Assembly (NCBI GenBank): GCA_016709305.1
Contig: JADJNA010000061.1
Location: 1 to 64,000, forward strand
Direction: 5' to 3'
Source of the DNA: Candidatus Villigracilis saccharophilus
GTDB lineage: Bacteria > Chloroflexota > Anaerolineae > Anaerolineales > Villigracilaceae
Length of the DNA: 64,000 nucleotides
The notes below the pieces were generated by a model that was not told where the DNA came from, did not search any database, and saw only the letters and a list, made by a program, of their open reading frames with translations. Shown here piece by piece: positions 17,189-26,014 of the stretch (position 1 is its first letter; each line of letters begins with the position of its first letter). Position numbers and translations under genes: made by a program.

Positions 17189-17269
17189 TGCATATTACAA
17201 TCGTTTCAGTTATTTATCATCTCTGGTTTACTGATAGAATCATGGATGAGAGAAAATGAGGATGATCAT

Positions 17270-17980
17270 ATGTTGGGATCCCGAATCAGTCGAAAAATAG
17301 TTTTATTTGTTGCCAGCCTGTCCTTGCTTGCCTGCGCGTTGCCCGCGTTTGGCGCTTCCACCCAGGTGCCGCAGCCTGTGGGGCCTGAATCGTTGGGAAC
17401 GCCCATCGCGCAGACAGCCGCCGCCGCTGGTACGCAGACCGCTATTTTTTCTCCGCCGACTCTAACCCAAACCCTGACCCCGTTTCCGACCGGAACATTG
17501 ATTTCTGCGCCTACTTTACCGACATTCATATATGCTTTGCCTACACTGACTCCGCTGCCGACATTTACTACAACACCCGCGGTCATCCTTCAAATACCTG
17601 GTGGTGAAGGGGGTGGGAACGGCGCCCCGGGGGGGAGCATTTATACCGGACGTGAATGGACTTGTGCTATTAGAGGCAGAACTCCGCCAATGGGATTTGC
17701 TGTTGAACAGGGTAAAAGTTTTTATGTGACAATTACATTGTTCAATAACGGCACAAGGGCCTGGTTGAGCGATAGCGTGGATTTTAGATACAAGAGCGGT
17801 TTGCGTAATGACGGCAAGCCGATTCAGGATCTTCCAAAAACTGTTTCAACAGGAAGCGAGATCACAGTCCAGTTTTTACTTACCGCGCCTGGCAAGCCGG
17901 ATACTTATTCCACAGTCTGGACATTGCGCGTTGGCCGCACATCATTTTGCGGTGTGAAGTATAGTTTCGTAGTTAAGTGA
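17270..17980 (+). CDS. Lipoprotein with C-terminal NBR1-type Ig-like domain
   Basis: A 236-residue secreted protein. The start is taken as ATG 17270 (GAGG eight bases upstream) so that the signal peptide ends SLSLLACALP with the lipidated Cys; an in-frame ATG lies at 17246. Residues 30-120 form a Pro/Thr-rich spacer with a Gly-rich end. Residues 125-236 resemble the Ig-like domain next to BRCA1 (NBR1-Ig), a beta-sandwich with YVTITLFNNGTRAWLSDSVDF and GSEITVQFLLTAPGKPDTYSTVW. Such domains decorate cell-surface proteins of Chloroflexota and probably bind protein or carbohydrate. Its 3' end overlaps the convergent creatininase gene by eight bases. Confidence 0.78.
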   Translation: MLGSRISRKIVLFVASLSLLACALPAFGASTQVPQPVGPESLGTPIAQTAAAAGTQTAIFSPPTLTQTLTPFPTGTLISAPTLPTFIYALPTLTPLPTFTTTPAVILQIPGGEGGGNGAPGGSIYTGREWTCAIRGRTPPMGFAVEQGKSFYVTITLFNNGTRAWLSDSVDFRYKSGLRNDGKPIQDLPKTVSTGSEITVQFLLTAPGKPDTYSTVWTLRVGRTSFCGVKYSFVVK

Positions 17981-19166
17981 ACTTACCCCACAGCCCGTAG
18001 CCTTCATTTCTTCTCTTTTCGCGGCGCTCATGCTGCTCATGAATTTGTTCAATATGGTCTATCTTTTCTTCAATAGCCGCCTCCAGCCAGAGGCGGCCTT
18101 TTTCTGCAGTTGCGTGACTGCCTGCGCCGTACGCTCCCGTTTTTGTGTCGTCATCCCAGGGCGGGTTGGCAACTAAGGAACCGCCCTCGATCCAATCCAT
18201 ATAATAATCCGGTGTGGAGATGAAGTCCATTTCGTCCACTACTCGTTCCATTCGGCAAAGATCGGGACGCAAATGAAGTAAATAGGATGTCTCAAGTTCG
18301 CAAGCATGTCCCATGCCGCCTATCGGAGAAGTGCGGTATTTCTCCAGCGCGGCTGACCCGATGGCTCCCGAGGTGTGCAGGAAAGCGGTTGCGCAAAAAA
18401 TCCGGCGATGGCGTTCTCCGGCGTACTTTACAACATTAACTAAAAACGAGGAATTCCCCCCATGTCCGCTCATAAGATAAAAGCGGTTGAATCCTCGCGC
18501 GGCGAGCACATCGATCACTGCGCCCCAAAAATCTTCGAATGCTCGTCCGCCGACATTGAGCGTCGCGGCGAACGAGGCGCGGTGTGTGCTAACACCATAA
18601 GGCGAGACGGGTAACGCGAAACTGCGCGTAGGCACTCTAGCGGTTGTATCTTGAGCTATCGAATCAATAATAATGGTGTCTACTGAAAGGGGGAGGTGGT
18701 ATCCATGCTGTTCTGTGTGTCCGATCGGGATAAGGATTACCTTTTCACGCTCACTATCTGGAGGAAGGTGTACAACCGACGAGCGTGCTGTGAAATTCGG
18801 CAAGCGTAGAAATGATGCAGAATGAGAATTGATATATGATGCTTGCGGATCAATTCCTTGCGGTGCAAGGCAGTAGACCCTTGAAAATCCGTCATCTCTT
18901 AGGCTGTCAAGCAAATTCACGATAACTTGGATCATGATGGCATCAGACACCTCGATTCCGCTCCCGCGCCAGCCAAATGGTATAGCAGGCAAAATACCAA
19001 TGCGTGGCGGAGATCCCAATTGAGCGGCGAGCAGATTTAGATCGTAACCGAATCCCAGTGGCAGGATAAGCGGGACATCCCTGGGCAGTTCCGCGACAGC
19101 GTCCCATGTCAGAGCATCGAAATTAAAGAAATCTATTATGCGTGTAGTCAATAAATCACCATTCAT
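17973..19166 (-). CDS. Creatininase-family amidohydrolase with degenerate N-terminal repeat
   Basis: A 397-residue protein. Residues about 140-370 form a complete creatininase domain: the metal site IPIGHTEQHGYHLPLSVD, the MSGHGGNSS loop and GHACELETS carry the Glu, His and Asp ligands. Family members hydrolyse small cyclic amides such as creatinine or formamide-type intermediates. The first 140 residues (VPLILPLGFGYD, LPAIPFGWRGSGIEVS, DDGFSRVYCLAPQG) follow the order of the first half of the same domain but without the metal ligands, so they look like a degenerate duplicate. AAGGAGG precedes ATG 19166. Third gene of an operon with S9 peptidase and GNAT. Confidence 0.85.
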   Translation of the reverse strand: MNGDLLTTRIIDFFNFDALTWDAVAELPRDVPLILPLGFGYDLNLLAAQLGSPPRIGILPAIPFGWRGSGIEVSDAIMIQVIVNLLDSLRDDGFSRVYCLAPQGIDPQASYINSHSASFLRLPNFTARSSVVHLPPDSEREKVILIPIGHTEQHGYHLPLSVDTIIIDSIAQDTTARVPTRSFALPVSPYGVSTHRASFAATLNVGGRAFEDFWGAVIDVLAARGFNRFYLMSGHGGNSSFLVNVVKYAGERHRRIFCATAFLHTSGAIGSAALEKYRTSPIGGMGHACELETSYLLHLRPDLCRMERVVDEMDFISTPDYYMDWIEGGSLVANPPWDDDTKTGAYGAGSHATAEKGRLWLEAAIEEKIDHIEQIHEQHERREKRRNEGYGLWGKFT

Positions 19167-19177
19167 TTTTTACCTCC

Positions 19178-19684
19178 TTAAACAGAAAACAAAGAAAAAG
19201 CATCACAGTACCGAACCAAACTATCAGGCAGTGGCACATTATTGAATTGGATCAACATGAAAGGCTCATCCACCCCATATTCATTTTTTATTCCAAGATC
19301 GCTGGCTTTTATAAATCCAAAACGTTGATAATATTTTGGATCACCCAGTAAAACCACATAGTCAAAATTCATTTCCTTACACAGGAGTAATCCATCTTGA
19401 ACTATTTTTCTGCCAATACCCCGCCTTTGAAATGCAGGCTTTACGGCTAATGGAGCAAGTCCAAGTCCCAAAGCAATCGCAGGAGGGGAGGTGGTTACGG
19501 GGGAGAACATAACGTGTCCAACGACCTCGCCTTCATGCAGCGCAACCAATGCCAGGACAGCTTTGTCATTCTCTCGGAGAGCTGACACAAGTTTTGCTTC
19601 GGCTTCACTCTTGAAGCAGGAAATCAGGATATCGTGGATTGCCTGATAATGTTCGGGGGATTCTTTTTGAATTTTAAGATCCAT
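19178..19684 (-). CDS. GNAT-family N-acetyltransferase
   Basis: A 168-residue acetyltransferase of the YhbS-like type. The central strand and loop LAPLAVKPAFQRRGIGRKIV is the acetyl-CoA pyrophosphate-binding motif (Q/R-x-x-G-x-G/A), followed by YVVLLGDPKYYQRFGF, typical of this subgroup. It transfers an acetyl group from acetyl-CoA to an amine; the substrate is not predictable. Its start is six bases after the S9 peptidase stop and its stop is 11 bases before the creatininase start, so the three are one transcript. Co-encoding with a peptidase and an amidohydrolase fits processing of small nitrogen compounds (inference). Confidence 0.87.
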   Translation of the reverse strand: MDLKIQKESPEHYQAIHDILISCFKSEAEAKLVSALRENDKAVLALVALHEGEVVGHVMFSPVTTSPPAIALGLGLAPLAVKPAFQRRGIGRKIVQDGLLLCKEMNFDYVVLLGDPKYYQRFGFIKASDLGIKNEYGVDEPFMLIQFNNVPLPDSLVRYCDAFSLFSV

Positions 19685-19689
19685 TTATA

Positions 19690-21543
19690 TTACCTCGGCA
19701 GTAAATACCAATCCAGGAATCTTTCCATCCGCTCATACACATCATAAAGATTTTCACGGCGTAAAAAGCCATGCGGTTCGTTTCCGTAGATTTTATATTC
19801 AAAAACCTTTTCCTCACGGCGCAGCGCTTCGATCCATTCTTCACTGGCTTCGGGCGGAACGACCGTATCCAACAAGCCATGCAAAACTAAGACAGGTTTT
19901 TGGATATTCTTTACATCATTCAACGGGGAGCCTAGTTGATAAATACCAAGATTATCCGACGGATGACCCAGGAAAACTTCAGTATACAGACGCAGACGCT
20001 TCTCACATTGCGCCCAAGAACTGAGCAGATTTGCATCGCCGTACTTGGCAACACCGCACGCAAAAAGATATTCGGGGTCACGCGAGAGTGCATTGATCGT
20101 CATGTATCCGCCGTAACTTCCGCCGCTGATCGCAATTCTGTCAGGCTGGATATCTTTAAATGTGCGTAAATATTTTGCGCCGTGCAGACAATCCTGCGTA
20201 TCGCCGATACCCCAATCGTTGTAATTGGCGCGTTCGAAGTCCTGTCCATACCCTGTTGAGCCTCGATAATTTGGCGCAAGATAGGTGTATCCCTTCGCTG
20301 TAAAATATTGCGCGAGTTCATCCCAGCCAAATCCATATTGGTCTTTCGGCCCGCCGTGCGGATATAAGATCGCCGCGCCGTTCGATTTTTCAGGGCGGTA
20401 TAAAAATGCGGGAATTTCCAAGCCGTCAAAACTCTTGTAAGAAACAATTTTTGGGACAACCATTTTATTATTTTGAATCGCCAACGGAGTTGAGAAAGTT
20501 AACTGTGCAACTTTTTTACTGGAAAGATCCATACGATACAGATCGGGGGGAAGGGCAGGACCTTCAAATTCAAACGTGATAAATGATTCATCACCAGCCC
20601 AACTCGGATTCGAGTGGACGCCAACCTCGCTTCTTAATTCGACCATTGCGCCTGTTTCTGTTTCGAGGAGCATTAACTCAAATGAACCGTTTCGGTTCAC
20701 CACCACGAGCATCTGTTTCCCGGAAGGCGACCATTCGTATTGAAAAATATCCCGCCCTGTTTTTGTGAGCTGATGCAGCCCTTCACCATCAGGCTTTATA
20801 AGATACAACTCTTCCCGGCCTGTTTCCTGAGAGATGAATGATATCCATTTGCCGTCTGGCGACCATTTCGGAGACAATGTGCGTGTGGAAGGTTTCCCAT
20901 ATAAAGTAGTTTGTTTTCCAGTGGTGATCTCAAGCAAAATAATGTCGAGTCTATTTAGATCATCAAAGCGGCGCAAGCTGAAAACAATAAACTCCCCATC
21001 AGGCGAAGGACGCGCGTCCCAATGATCGCCGATGGTATCTGTAGTTAGCGCCCGCGGCCAGCAGCCGTCGCGGTCGGTGAGGAGTAATTGATCGGTATCG
21101 TTTCGTTCAACAGTAACGATCAAGCCCCGCGAGTCGGGCATCCAGCGCGCGCCGCTTGCAGAGGTGGTGAAGTCTGTTATCTTTTTGGGCAGCCCGCCCG
21201 TGCGCGGAACGATGTGGACATGCCCGTCGATCCCGAAGGTCAGCCAATTGCCATCGGGTGACCATTCTGGGATCTCGTCATCCCAATACGCCGCCAGCGG
21301 CCGATTGGTTGTGACCCGTGAAAGCCAGCCGCCATCCGCAGACATACTGAAAACATCGGAAAGTGTCTCTCCGTCTTTGATGCAGGCGATCTCACCCTGA
21401 GATGAAAGCGCGTGAGACCGAATCCGCTCAAGGGAGGTGAGAAGCGAGAGATTCCATCCCACAGGCGGTTTGATGTCAGGTCTCTTTAGAGACGGCCAGC
21501 CGTTCCGCTCGTATTTTTCCGTCAATTTGATGGGATTATCCAT
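19690..21543 (-). CDS. S9 family prolyl-oligopeptidase-like serine peptidase
   Basis: A 617-residue cytosolic peptidase with no signal peptide. Residues 40-345 are a TolB/DPP-like beta-propeller with repeated SPDG and W-x-P-D-G blades, and residues 360-617 are an alpha/beta hydrolase. Catalytic Ser is in ISGGSYGGYMT, Asp in GLLDTVVPPEAS, His in NEPHGFLRREN. Relatives are acylaminoacyl peptidases and dipeptidyl aminopeptidases that trim short peptides. It leads the operon with GNAT and creatininase genes and is divergent from the GntR-cyanophycinase-peptide transporter operon, so imported peptides may be its substrates (inference). The ATG follows a weak AAAGGCGG. Confidence 0.9.
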   Translation of the reverse strand: MDNPIKLTEKYERNGWPSLKRPDIKPPVGWNLSLLTSLERIRSHALSSQGEIACIKDGETLSDVFSMSADGGWLSRVTTNRPLAAYWDDEIPEWSPDGNWLTFGIDGHVHIVPRTGGLPKKITDFTTSASGARWMPDSRGLIVTVERNDTDQLLLTDRDGCWPRALTTDTIGDHWDARPSPDGEFIVFSLRRFDDLNRLDIILLEITTGKQTTLYGKPSTRTLSPKWSPDGKWISFISQETGREELYLIKPDGEGLHQLTKTGRDIFQYEWSPSGKQMLVVVNRNGSFELMLLETETGAMVELRSEVGVHSNPSWAGDESFITFEFEGPALPPDLYRMDLSSKKVAQLTFSTPLAIQNNKMVVPKIVSYKSFDGLEIPAFLYRPEKSNGAAILYPHGGPKDQYGFGWDELAQYFTAKGYTYLAPNYRGSTGYGQDFERANYNDWGIGDTQDCLHGAKYLRTFKDIQPDRIAISGGSYGGYMTINALSRDPEYLFACGVAKYGDANLLSSWAQCEKRLRLYTEVFLGHPSDNLGIYQLGSPLNDVKNIQKPVLVLHGLLDTVVPPEASEEWIEALRREEKVFEYKIYGNEPHGFLRRENLYDVYERMERFLDWYLLPR

Positions 21544-21615
21544 AATGATGCCGCCTTTTTCACCTTAAAATATTGTAACCCTATTGACGATGCCTTGTAA
21601 AACATGATATTCTCT

Positions 21616-21636
21616 AATTAGATATTATATCTAATT
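21616..21636. promoter_or_regulatory. Palindromic operator in front of the GntR gene
   Basis: Arms AATTAGATA and TATCTAATT are perfect inverted repeats separated by TTA. A promoter TTGACG (21584..21589), 18-base spacer, TATTCT (21608..21613) would start transcription inside the palindrome, so binding would repress the GntR-cyanophycinase-transporter operon. GntR/FCD regulators typically autoregulate from such sites. Confidence 0.65.
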
Positions 21637-21656
21637 TATCAGGAAAAGAAGAACCC

Positions 21657-22337
21657 TTGCTTACAGATACTCCGTCGCACAAGCAATTGCGTAATATTGT
21701 CGCAGAACAAATGCGCGCAGCGATTCTTAATGGGCATTATAAACCCGGCGAATGGCTGCGTCAGGAGCGCATTGCTCAGGACCTGGGGGTCAGCCAAATG
21801 CCTGTGCGTGAGGCGCTTAAAGAACTTGCCGCGGAGGGGTTAATTGAACATGTGCCGTACCGTGGAGCGCGGGTGGTGGTTTTTTCGATAGACGATATTC
21901 TTGACCTTTATTCCCATCGCGCATTTTTGGAAAGCCGCGCAGCTTCCATCGCGGCCGTGATCATTACGCCAAAAGAATTGGCTGTTATCAAAGAGCTGCA
22001 GGTGGACGTGGAAAAATATGGTGCGCCGGAATTTGTTTCAAAATATCGGGAGTTAAACAGAAAACTGCATCAGCAAATATATCTGGCAAGCAGGCATGAA
22101 TATTTGATCCGCACATTAAACCAAATGTGAGCAACCTTCCCAACGATGCTGATCGCTAACTTTGCGGCGACCGCGGTCCACCCTCTCCCTGAACGCGACC
22201 CTGTAGATGTTGCTGAACACAGAGCCATTATTGCCGCGCTGGAATCGCATAATGCCACCGACTCTGAACAAGCCATGAAAAATCATATTCTTGCTACCGC
22301 CGATCATCTGGTCACTTTTTTGAAAGCGCAGTCATGA
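21657..22337 (+). pseudogene. GntR/FCD transcriptional regulator with in-frame TGA
   Basis: Starts at TTG 21657 after AGGAAAAGAAG. Residues 1-75 are a GntR winged helix (RNIVAEQMRAAILNGHYKPG, QERIAQDLGVSQMPVREALK) and the rest an FCD ligand-binding domain with metal-site residues. TGA at 22128 stops the protein at residue 157, but the same frame continues to 22337 with the normal end of the domain (EHRAIIAALESHNATDSEQA, HILATADHLV). The stop sits where related proteins often have Trp (LNQM-stop-ATFP), so TGG to TGA is likely. The full frame ends in an ATGA overlap with the cyanophycinase start, confirming that the longer gene was the original. Confidence 0.8.
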
Positions 22338-23140
22338 CTACCTTGATGCCGATCGGCGGTAACGAAAATCATAAAAAACCTGTCGTGCTGCAGGAGTTTG
22401 TCAGGCGCGCTGGCGGAGGGAATGCGGAAATTGTTATTTTTCCACAGCCTTCGATTTTGAAGAATACTGGCAGGGACTATGCCACCATATTTTTGGAATT
22501 AGGCGCTCGTTCTGCTCACAGCTTGGAATTTCGCTCCCGGGCAGAGTCTTTCAATGATAGCCTGCTTAGAGCAGTTCAATCTGCGAGCGGCATTTTCATC
22601 TCAGGTGGAGCTCAGATGCGCTTGCCGTCTGCAATCGGTGGAACTCCGCTGGAAACTGCAATTTTGGAAGCGTATCGGCGCGGCGTGATCATCAGCGGAA
22701 CAAGCGCCGGCGCGGCGGTTATGCCGAAAGTGATGATCGCATACGGGAAAGGCGGAGCAACTCCGCGCGAAGGAATGGCTCAGTTCGCTCCAGGCTTGGG
22801 GCTGACTGATAAGATCGTTTTCGATCAGCATTTTCGTCAGCGGGATAGGCTTGGCAGATTATTATATTTGATATCGGCACATCCGCGCTTGTTAGGGATT
22901 GGCATTGATGAGAATACCGCCGCCATTGTGGAAGACGAATCATTCATAACAGTAGCAGGCACGGGCGCGGTCACGATCGTGGATGGGAGCGAGATAGAGT
23001 CTACGAATGTGGCGGAAATCGAAAACGGCGGAGCGGTCGCTGTGAGCGGTGTTCGCATTCATGTATTGACCAGCGGCTGTTTGTTCGATGCAAATACGCG
23101 TAAGGCCAAGATTCCAGAGCTACAATTACTTAATGAGTAA
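22334..23140 (+). CDS. cphB: Cyanophycinase-like serine peptidase (S51)
   Basis: A 268-residue peptidase of family S51. The nucleophile Ser lies in IISGTSAGAAVM, the FDQHFRQRDRLGRL segment with catalytic and binding residues is near-identical to cyanophycinase, and an IFISGGAQMRL motif precedes them. Cyanophycinases split the storage polymer cyanophycin into beta-Asp-Arg dipeptides; S51 also includes peptidase E for N-terminal Asp peptides. There is no signal peptide, so it acts in the cytosol. It overlaps the GntR gene by four bases and precedes a complete dipeptide ABC transporter, which suggests a module for taking up or using Asp-containing peptides. Confidence 0.88.
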   Translation: MTTLMPIGGNENHKKPVVLQEFVRRAGGGNAEIVIFPQPSILKNTGRDYATIFLELGARSAHSLEFRSRAESFNDSLLRAVQSASGIFISGGAQMRLPSAIGGTPLETAILEAYRRGVIISGTSAGAAVMPKVMIAYGKGGATPREGMAQFAPGLGLTDKIVFDQHFRQRDRLGRLLYLISAHPRLLGIGIDENTAAIVEDESFITVAGTGAVTIVDGSEIESTNVAEIENGGAVAVSGVRIHVLTSGCLFDANTRKAKIPELQLLNE

Positions 23141-23194
23141 CGTATGGCGCAAAACGTCCATACGCCAGCCAAATCAAAAAAGGAGAAGAAAACA

Positions 23195-24874
23195 ATGAAA
23201 CACCTGAAGTCTGTATTGTTCCTGGTGGCCGCTCTCATAATGGTTCTCTCGGCATGTGGTGGCGGAACTGCCGCAACCGAAGCGCCTGCAGGGCAAGAAC
23301 CTGCCGTCGCGACCGAAGCGCCAGCTGCAGCGGCTGATAAAAAAGTCGCAACTTTCATTTTCACACAGGAGTTTGATAACCTGAATCCGCTGTACACCAA
23401 TCAGTGGTTCACAGGGATCACGTATCAGATCTGGAGCTGCTACGCGTGGAACTATGATGATCAGAATAATCCTGTTCCCGTGCTCGTTAAAGAAATGCCC
23501 ACTCCAGAGAATGGCGGGATTTCAGCTGACGGCAAAGTCTTAACCTTAACACTGCGGGATGATCTTGTCTGGTCTGATGGCGAGCCGATCACCGCGGATG
23601 ACTTTGTCTTCACATACGAAATGTATATGGATCCGAACAATACAGTTTCATCCCAGAGCCCGTATGACGAGATGGAAAGTGTTGTCGCCGCTGACCCGCA
23701 GACCGTTGTCGTTACCTTCAAGGAAGTTTTCGCTCCTTGGGCAGCGACTTTGTGGAAGGGTATCATCCCCAAGCATGTTCTTCAGCCTGTCTTTGAAGCA
23801 GACGGCAACCTGAACGCGGCCGAATACAACCGCGCTCCGATGGTTGGCTGCGGTCCGTTCAATTTTGCTGAATGGGAAGCTGGTTCATTCGCCCGCTTCG
23901 TTGCCAACGAAAACTACTGGCTCGGACGCCCCAAACTGGACGAGATCTTCATCCGTTTCGTTCCTGATGATGCTTCACAGATCGCCGCTCTGAAATCTGG
24001 CGAAGGCGATTTGGGCACATTCATCGCGTACTCAGACATTCCATCTCTTGAAGAAGCCGGCGTTCAAATGTTCACCGCTTTTTCTGGATATAACGAAGGC
24101 CTTTACGTGAGCCTGCACGAGAACCGCCATCCTGCCTTGAAGGAACAGGGCGTGCGCCAGGCAATCGCTTATGCCATTGACCGCCAGTCCCTTGTGACTG
24201 ACCTGCTGCTTGGACGCACCGGAGTCGCCGCCACATATTGGGATAACATGCCCTTTGTTGACCCGACTATTGCCCCCTATCCGTATGATCCTGCCAAGGC
24301 GAACGAACTGCTCGATGCCGCCGGCTGGACAGACAGCAACGGCGACGGAACCCGTGACAAGGACGGCGTTGAACTCGTCCTGACCTACGGAACCACCACC
24401 CGCGAAATCCGCAAGGAAATCCAGGCAGTCTTCCAACAGCAGCTTCTTGAGGTTGGTATCGGCACGGAATTGATCAATGCTGAAAACTTCTTCGATGGCT
24501 ACGCCGAAGGCGGTCCTGCTGCGAAGGGTGAACTTGACTTGATGGAGTATTCCACTACAGCCAACTTCCCCGATGCCTACACCTCCGAATGGAAGTGCGA
24601 TAATATTCCCACCGATGAGACCCCGGATGGCACCAATTGGCAGGCAGTCTGCGATGCGGATCTGGAGGCTCTCTTTGCCAAGGAAAGTTCTCAAGTAGAC
24701 GCCGCCGCCCGTGAGCAGACATTCCATGAGATCTCAAAATTGATCTTTGACCAGGCGTACTGGATCGGTATCTATTGGGATCCAGACATTTGGGCGATCA
24801 GCTCCCGCTTAACCAATGTTAAAGTCTCCGGCGCAACCGCATTCTATAATATTATGGAATGGGACCTCAAGTAA
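23195..24874 (+). CDS. Peptide ABC transporter substrate-binding lipoprotein (first system)
   Basis: A 559-residue SBP_bac_5 family protein that captures oligopeptides outside the membrane. The start is ATG 23195, with AAAGGAG ten bases upstream; it gives a lipoprotein signal ending IMVLSACGGG. A short Ala/Pro/Thr-rich linker follows. Family landmarks are the LNPLYTNQW start, DDLVWSDGEPITADDFVFTY, the GVRQAIAYAIDRQSLV hinge and YWIGIYWDPD near the end. It is followed by genes for two permeases and two ATPases. A GC-rich hairpin lies between it and the first permease gene, probably so that the binding protein is made in excess. Confidence 0.92.
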   Translation: MKHLKSVLFLVAALIMVLSACGGGTAATEAPAGQEPAVATEAPAAAADKKVATFIFTQEFDNLNPLYTNQWFTGITYQIWSCYAWNYDDQNNPVPVLVKEMPTPENGGISADGKVLTLTLRDDLVWSDGEPITADDFVFTYEMYMDPNNTVSSQSPYDEMESVVAADPQTVVVTFKEVFAPWAATLWKGIIPKHVLQPVFEADGNLNAAEYNRAPMVGCGPFNFAEWEAGSFARFVANENYWLGRPKLDEIFIRFVPDDASQIAALKSGEGDLGTFIAYSDIPSLEEAGVQMFTAFSGYNEGLYVSLHENRHPALKEQGVRQAIAYAIDRQSLVTDLLLGRTGVAATYWDNMPFVDPTIAPYPYDPAKANELLDAAGWTDSNGDGTRDKDGVELVLTYGTTTREIRKEIQAVFQQQLLEVGIGTELINAENFFDGYAEGGPAAKGELDLMEYSTTANFPDAYTSEWKCDNIPTDETPDGTNWQAVCDADLEALFAKESSQVDAAAREQTFHEISKLIFDQAYWIGIYWDPDIWAISSRLTNVKVSGATAFYNIMEWDLK

Positions 24875-24897
24875 TAGACTGATCAAGTAAAATTCCA

Positions 24898-24940
24898 AAG
24901 GGGTTCTGCGGGATTATCGAATAACTACGCAGAACCCCTT
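24898..24940 (+). promoter_or_regulatory. Intra-operon hairpin after the binding-protein gene
   Basis: AAGGGGTTCTGCG (24898..24910) pairs perfectly with CGCAGAACCCCTT (24928..24940). No T tract follows, so it is unlikely to be a strong terminator; it probably protects the upstream mRNA end or weakens downstream expression. Confidence 0.6.
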
Positions 24941-24963
24941 CCATTTGATTTGAAGGTGCTCCC

Positions 24964-25596
24964 ATGACAAGATACATTGTCCGCCGCCTACTGCAAGCCA
25001 TACCCTTATTGCTCATCATCAGTTTGATCCTGTTCGTGTTGATGCAAAATGCGACCGATCCGCTCGCCACCATGGGCGGACGAATGCCGACGAAACCGGA
25101 GGATCGCGCGCGGCTTACACGTCAACTGGGGCTGGATAAACCGATCTATATCCAATACCTGTACTGGCTCGTTGGAAACAATTGGACAAAGGTGGACCTG
25201 GACGGGGATGGCAGTGCAGAGACTCAGGGAAAACGTCTCGGAGTTCTGCGCGGCGACTTTGGGACTTCGATCGTACAAACTGGAAGACCTGTTATCACAG
25301 TAATCATGGAACGCCTGCCGAATACATTGATCCTCATGCTTACCGCTGAAGTGGTCATTGTGCTGGGCGCTTTACTCGTGGGGATCTATTCCGCCTTACA
25401 GCAATATTCAACTTTCGATAATATTCTTACAGCCATTTTATTTTTTGGGTATTCAATGCCCATCTTTTTTGTTGCACTGACAACCATGTACATTTTTCGA
25501 TCAATTTTCAACGCTGGGGGCTGCCGCATCTCCCAACCGTTGGAATGTTCGACCCGAAGATCGGCAAGACGCCTGAGCAGATCTTTATCCACATGA
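24964..25596 (+). CDS. Peptide ABC permease DppB-like, N-terminal part (frameshift)
   Basis: N-terminal half of a DppB/OppB permease. It begins TRYIVRRLLQAIPLLLIISL, the standard first helix, followed by an extracytoplasmic loop with LGLDKPIYIQYLYWLVGN and LRGDFGTSI and three more helices. After YIFRS (25498) it loses the family sequence. Adding one T to the run at 25493..25497 gives FSINFQRWGLPHLPTVGMFD and joins the frame of the next feature, so the real gene spans 24964..25997 (about 344 residues). A one-base deletion or a homopolymer sequencing error is the likely cause. Confidence 0.85.
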   Translation: MTRYIVRRLLQAIPLLLIISLILFVLMQNATDPLATMGGRMPTKPEDRARLTRQLGLDKPIYIQYLYWLVGNNWTKVDLDGDGSAETQGKRLGVLRGDFGTSIVQTGRPVITVIMERLPNTLILMLTAEVVIVLGALLVGIYSALQQYSTFDNILTAILFFGYSMPIFFVALTTMYIFRSIFNAGGCRISQPLECSTRRSARRLSRSLST

Positions 25597-25997
25597 TCCT
25601 GCCGGTCTTTAGCATCGCTTTTATCAGCTTTGCCGCGTACAGCCGCTATATTCGCAGCACCATGTTGGAGGTTCTGGGACAGGATTACATCCGCACGGCG
25701 CGTTCCAAGGGATTGCCCAGACGTGAGGTCACCTATATCCATGCGCTTAAGAATGCATCCCTGCCCATCGTTACAATCGTCGGGCTTGATCTGCCATTAC
25801 TACTCGGTGGCGCGGTAGTCACAGAACGCATCTTCGCCTGGCCAGGGATGGGCAGATTATTTATTGACGGCATTGACCGCGGAGATACACCCGTGGTAAT
25901 GGGAATTCTCATGTTGATCGCTGTGTCAGTGGTATTCTTTCAGATCCTTACAGATATTGTTTATGCGTGGCTTGACCCGCGCATTAGATTCGATTAG
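25499..25997 (+). CDS. Peptide ABC permease DppB-like, C-terminal part
   Basis: C-terminal half of the same DppB-like permease, in the frame that also contains ATG 25545. It carries the extracellular GMFDPKIGKTPEQIFIHMILP segment, the EAA coupling loop (VLGQDYIRTARSKGLPRREVTYIHALKNASLP) that docks on the ATPases, and final helices ending in DIVYAWLDPRIRFD, the typical permease terminus. With the upstream half it forms the first membrane subunit of the cyanophycinase-linked peptide transporter. Translated alone from 25545 it would lack the first helices and should not work. Confidence 0.83.
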
Positions 25998-26014
25998 AAA
26001 AATCCTGGAGCGCC

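Noticed and set aside
22128..22130. Genetic code with TGA as Trp
   Set aside because: Many genes in the window end at TGA with sensible protein ends, including ATGA overlaps.
24898..24940. Intrinsic terminator between binding protein and permease
   Set aside because: Perfect hairpin but no T tract follows, and the operon continues.
25493..25500. Programmed frameshift in dppB
   Set aside because: The codons ATT TTT CGA do not form a proper X_XXY_YYZ slippery site; a lost T is simpler.
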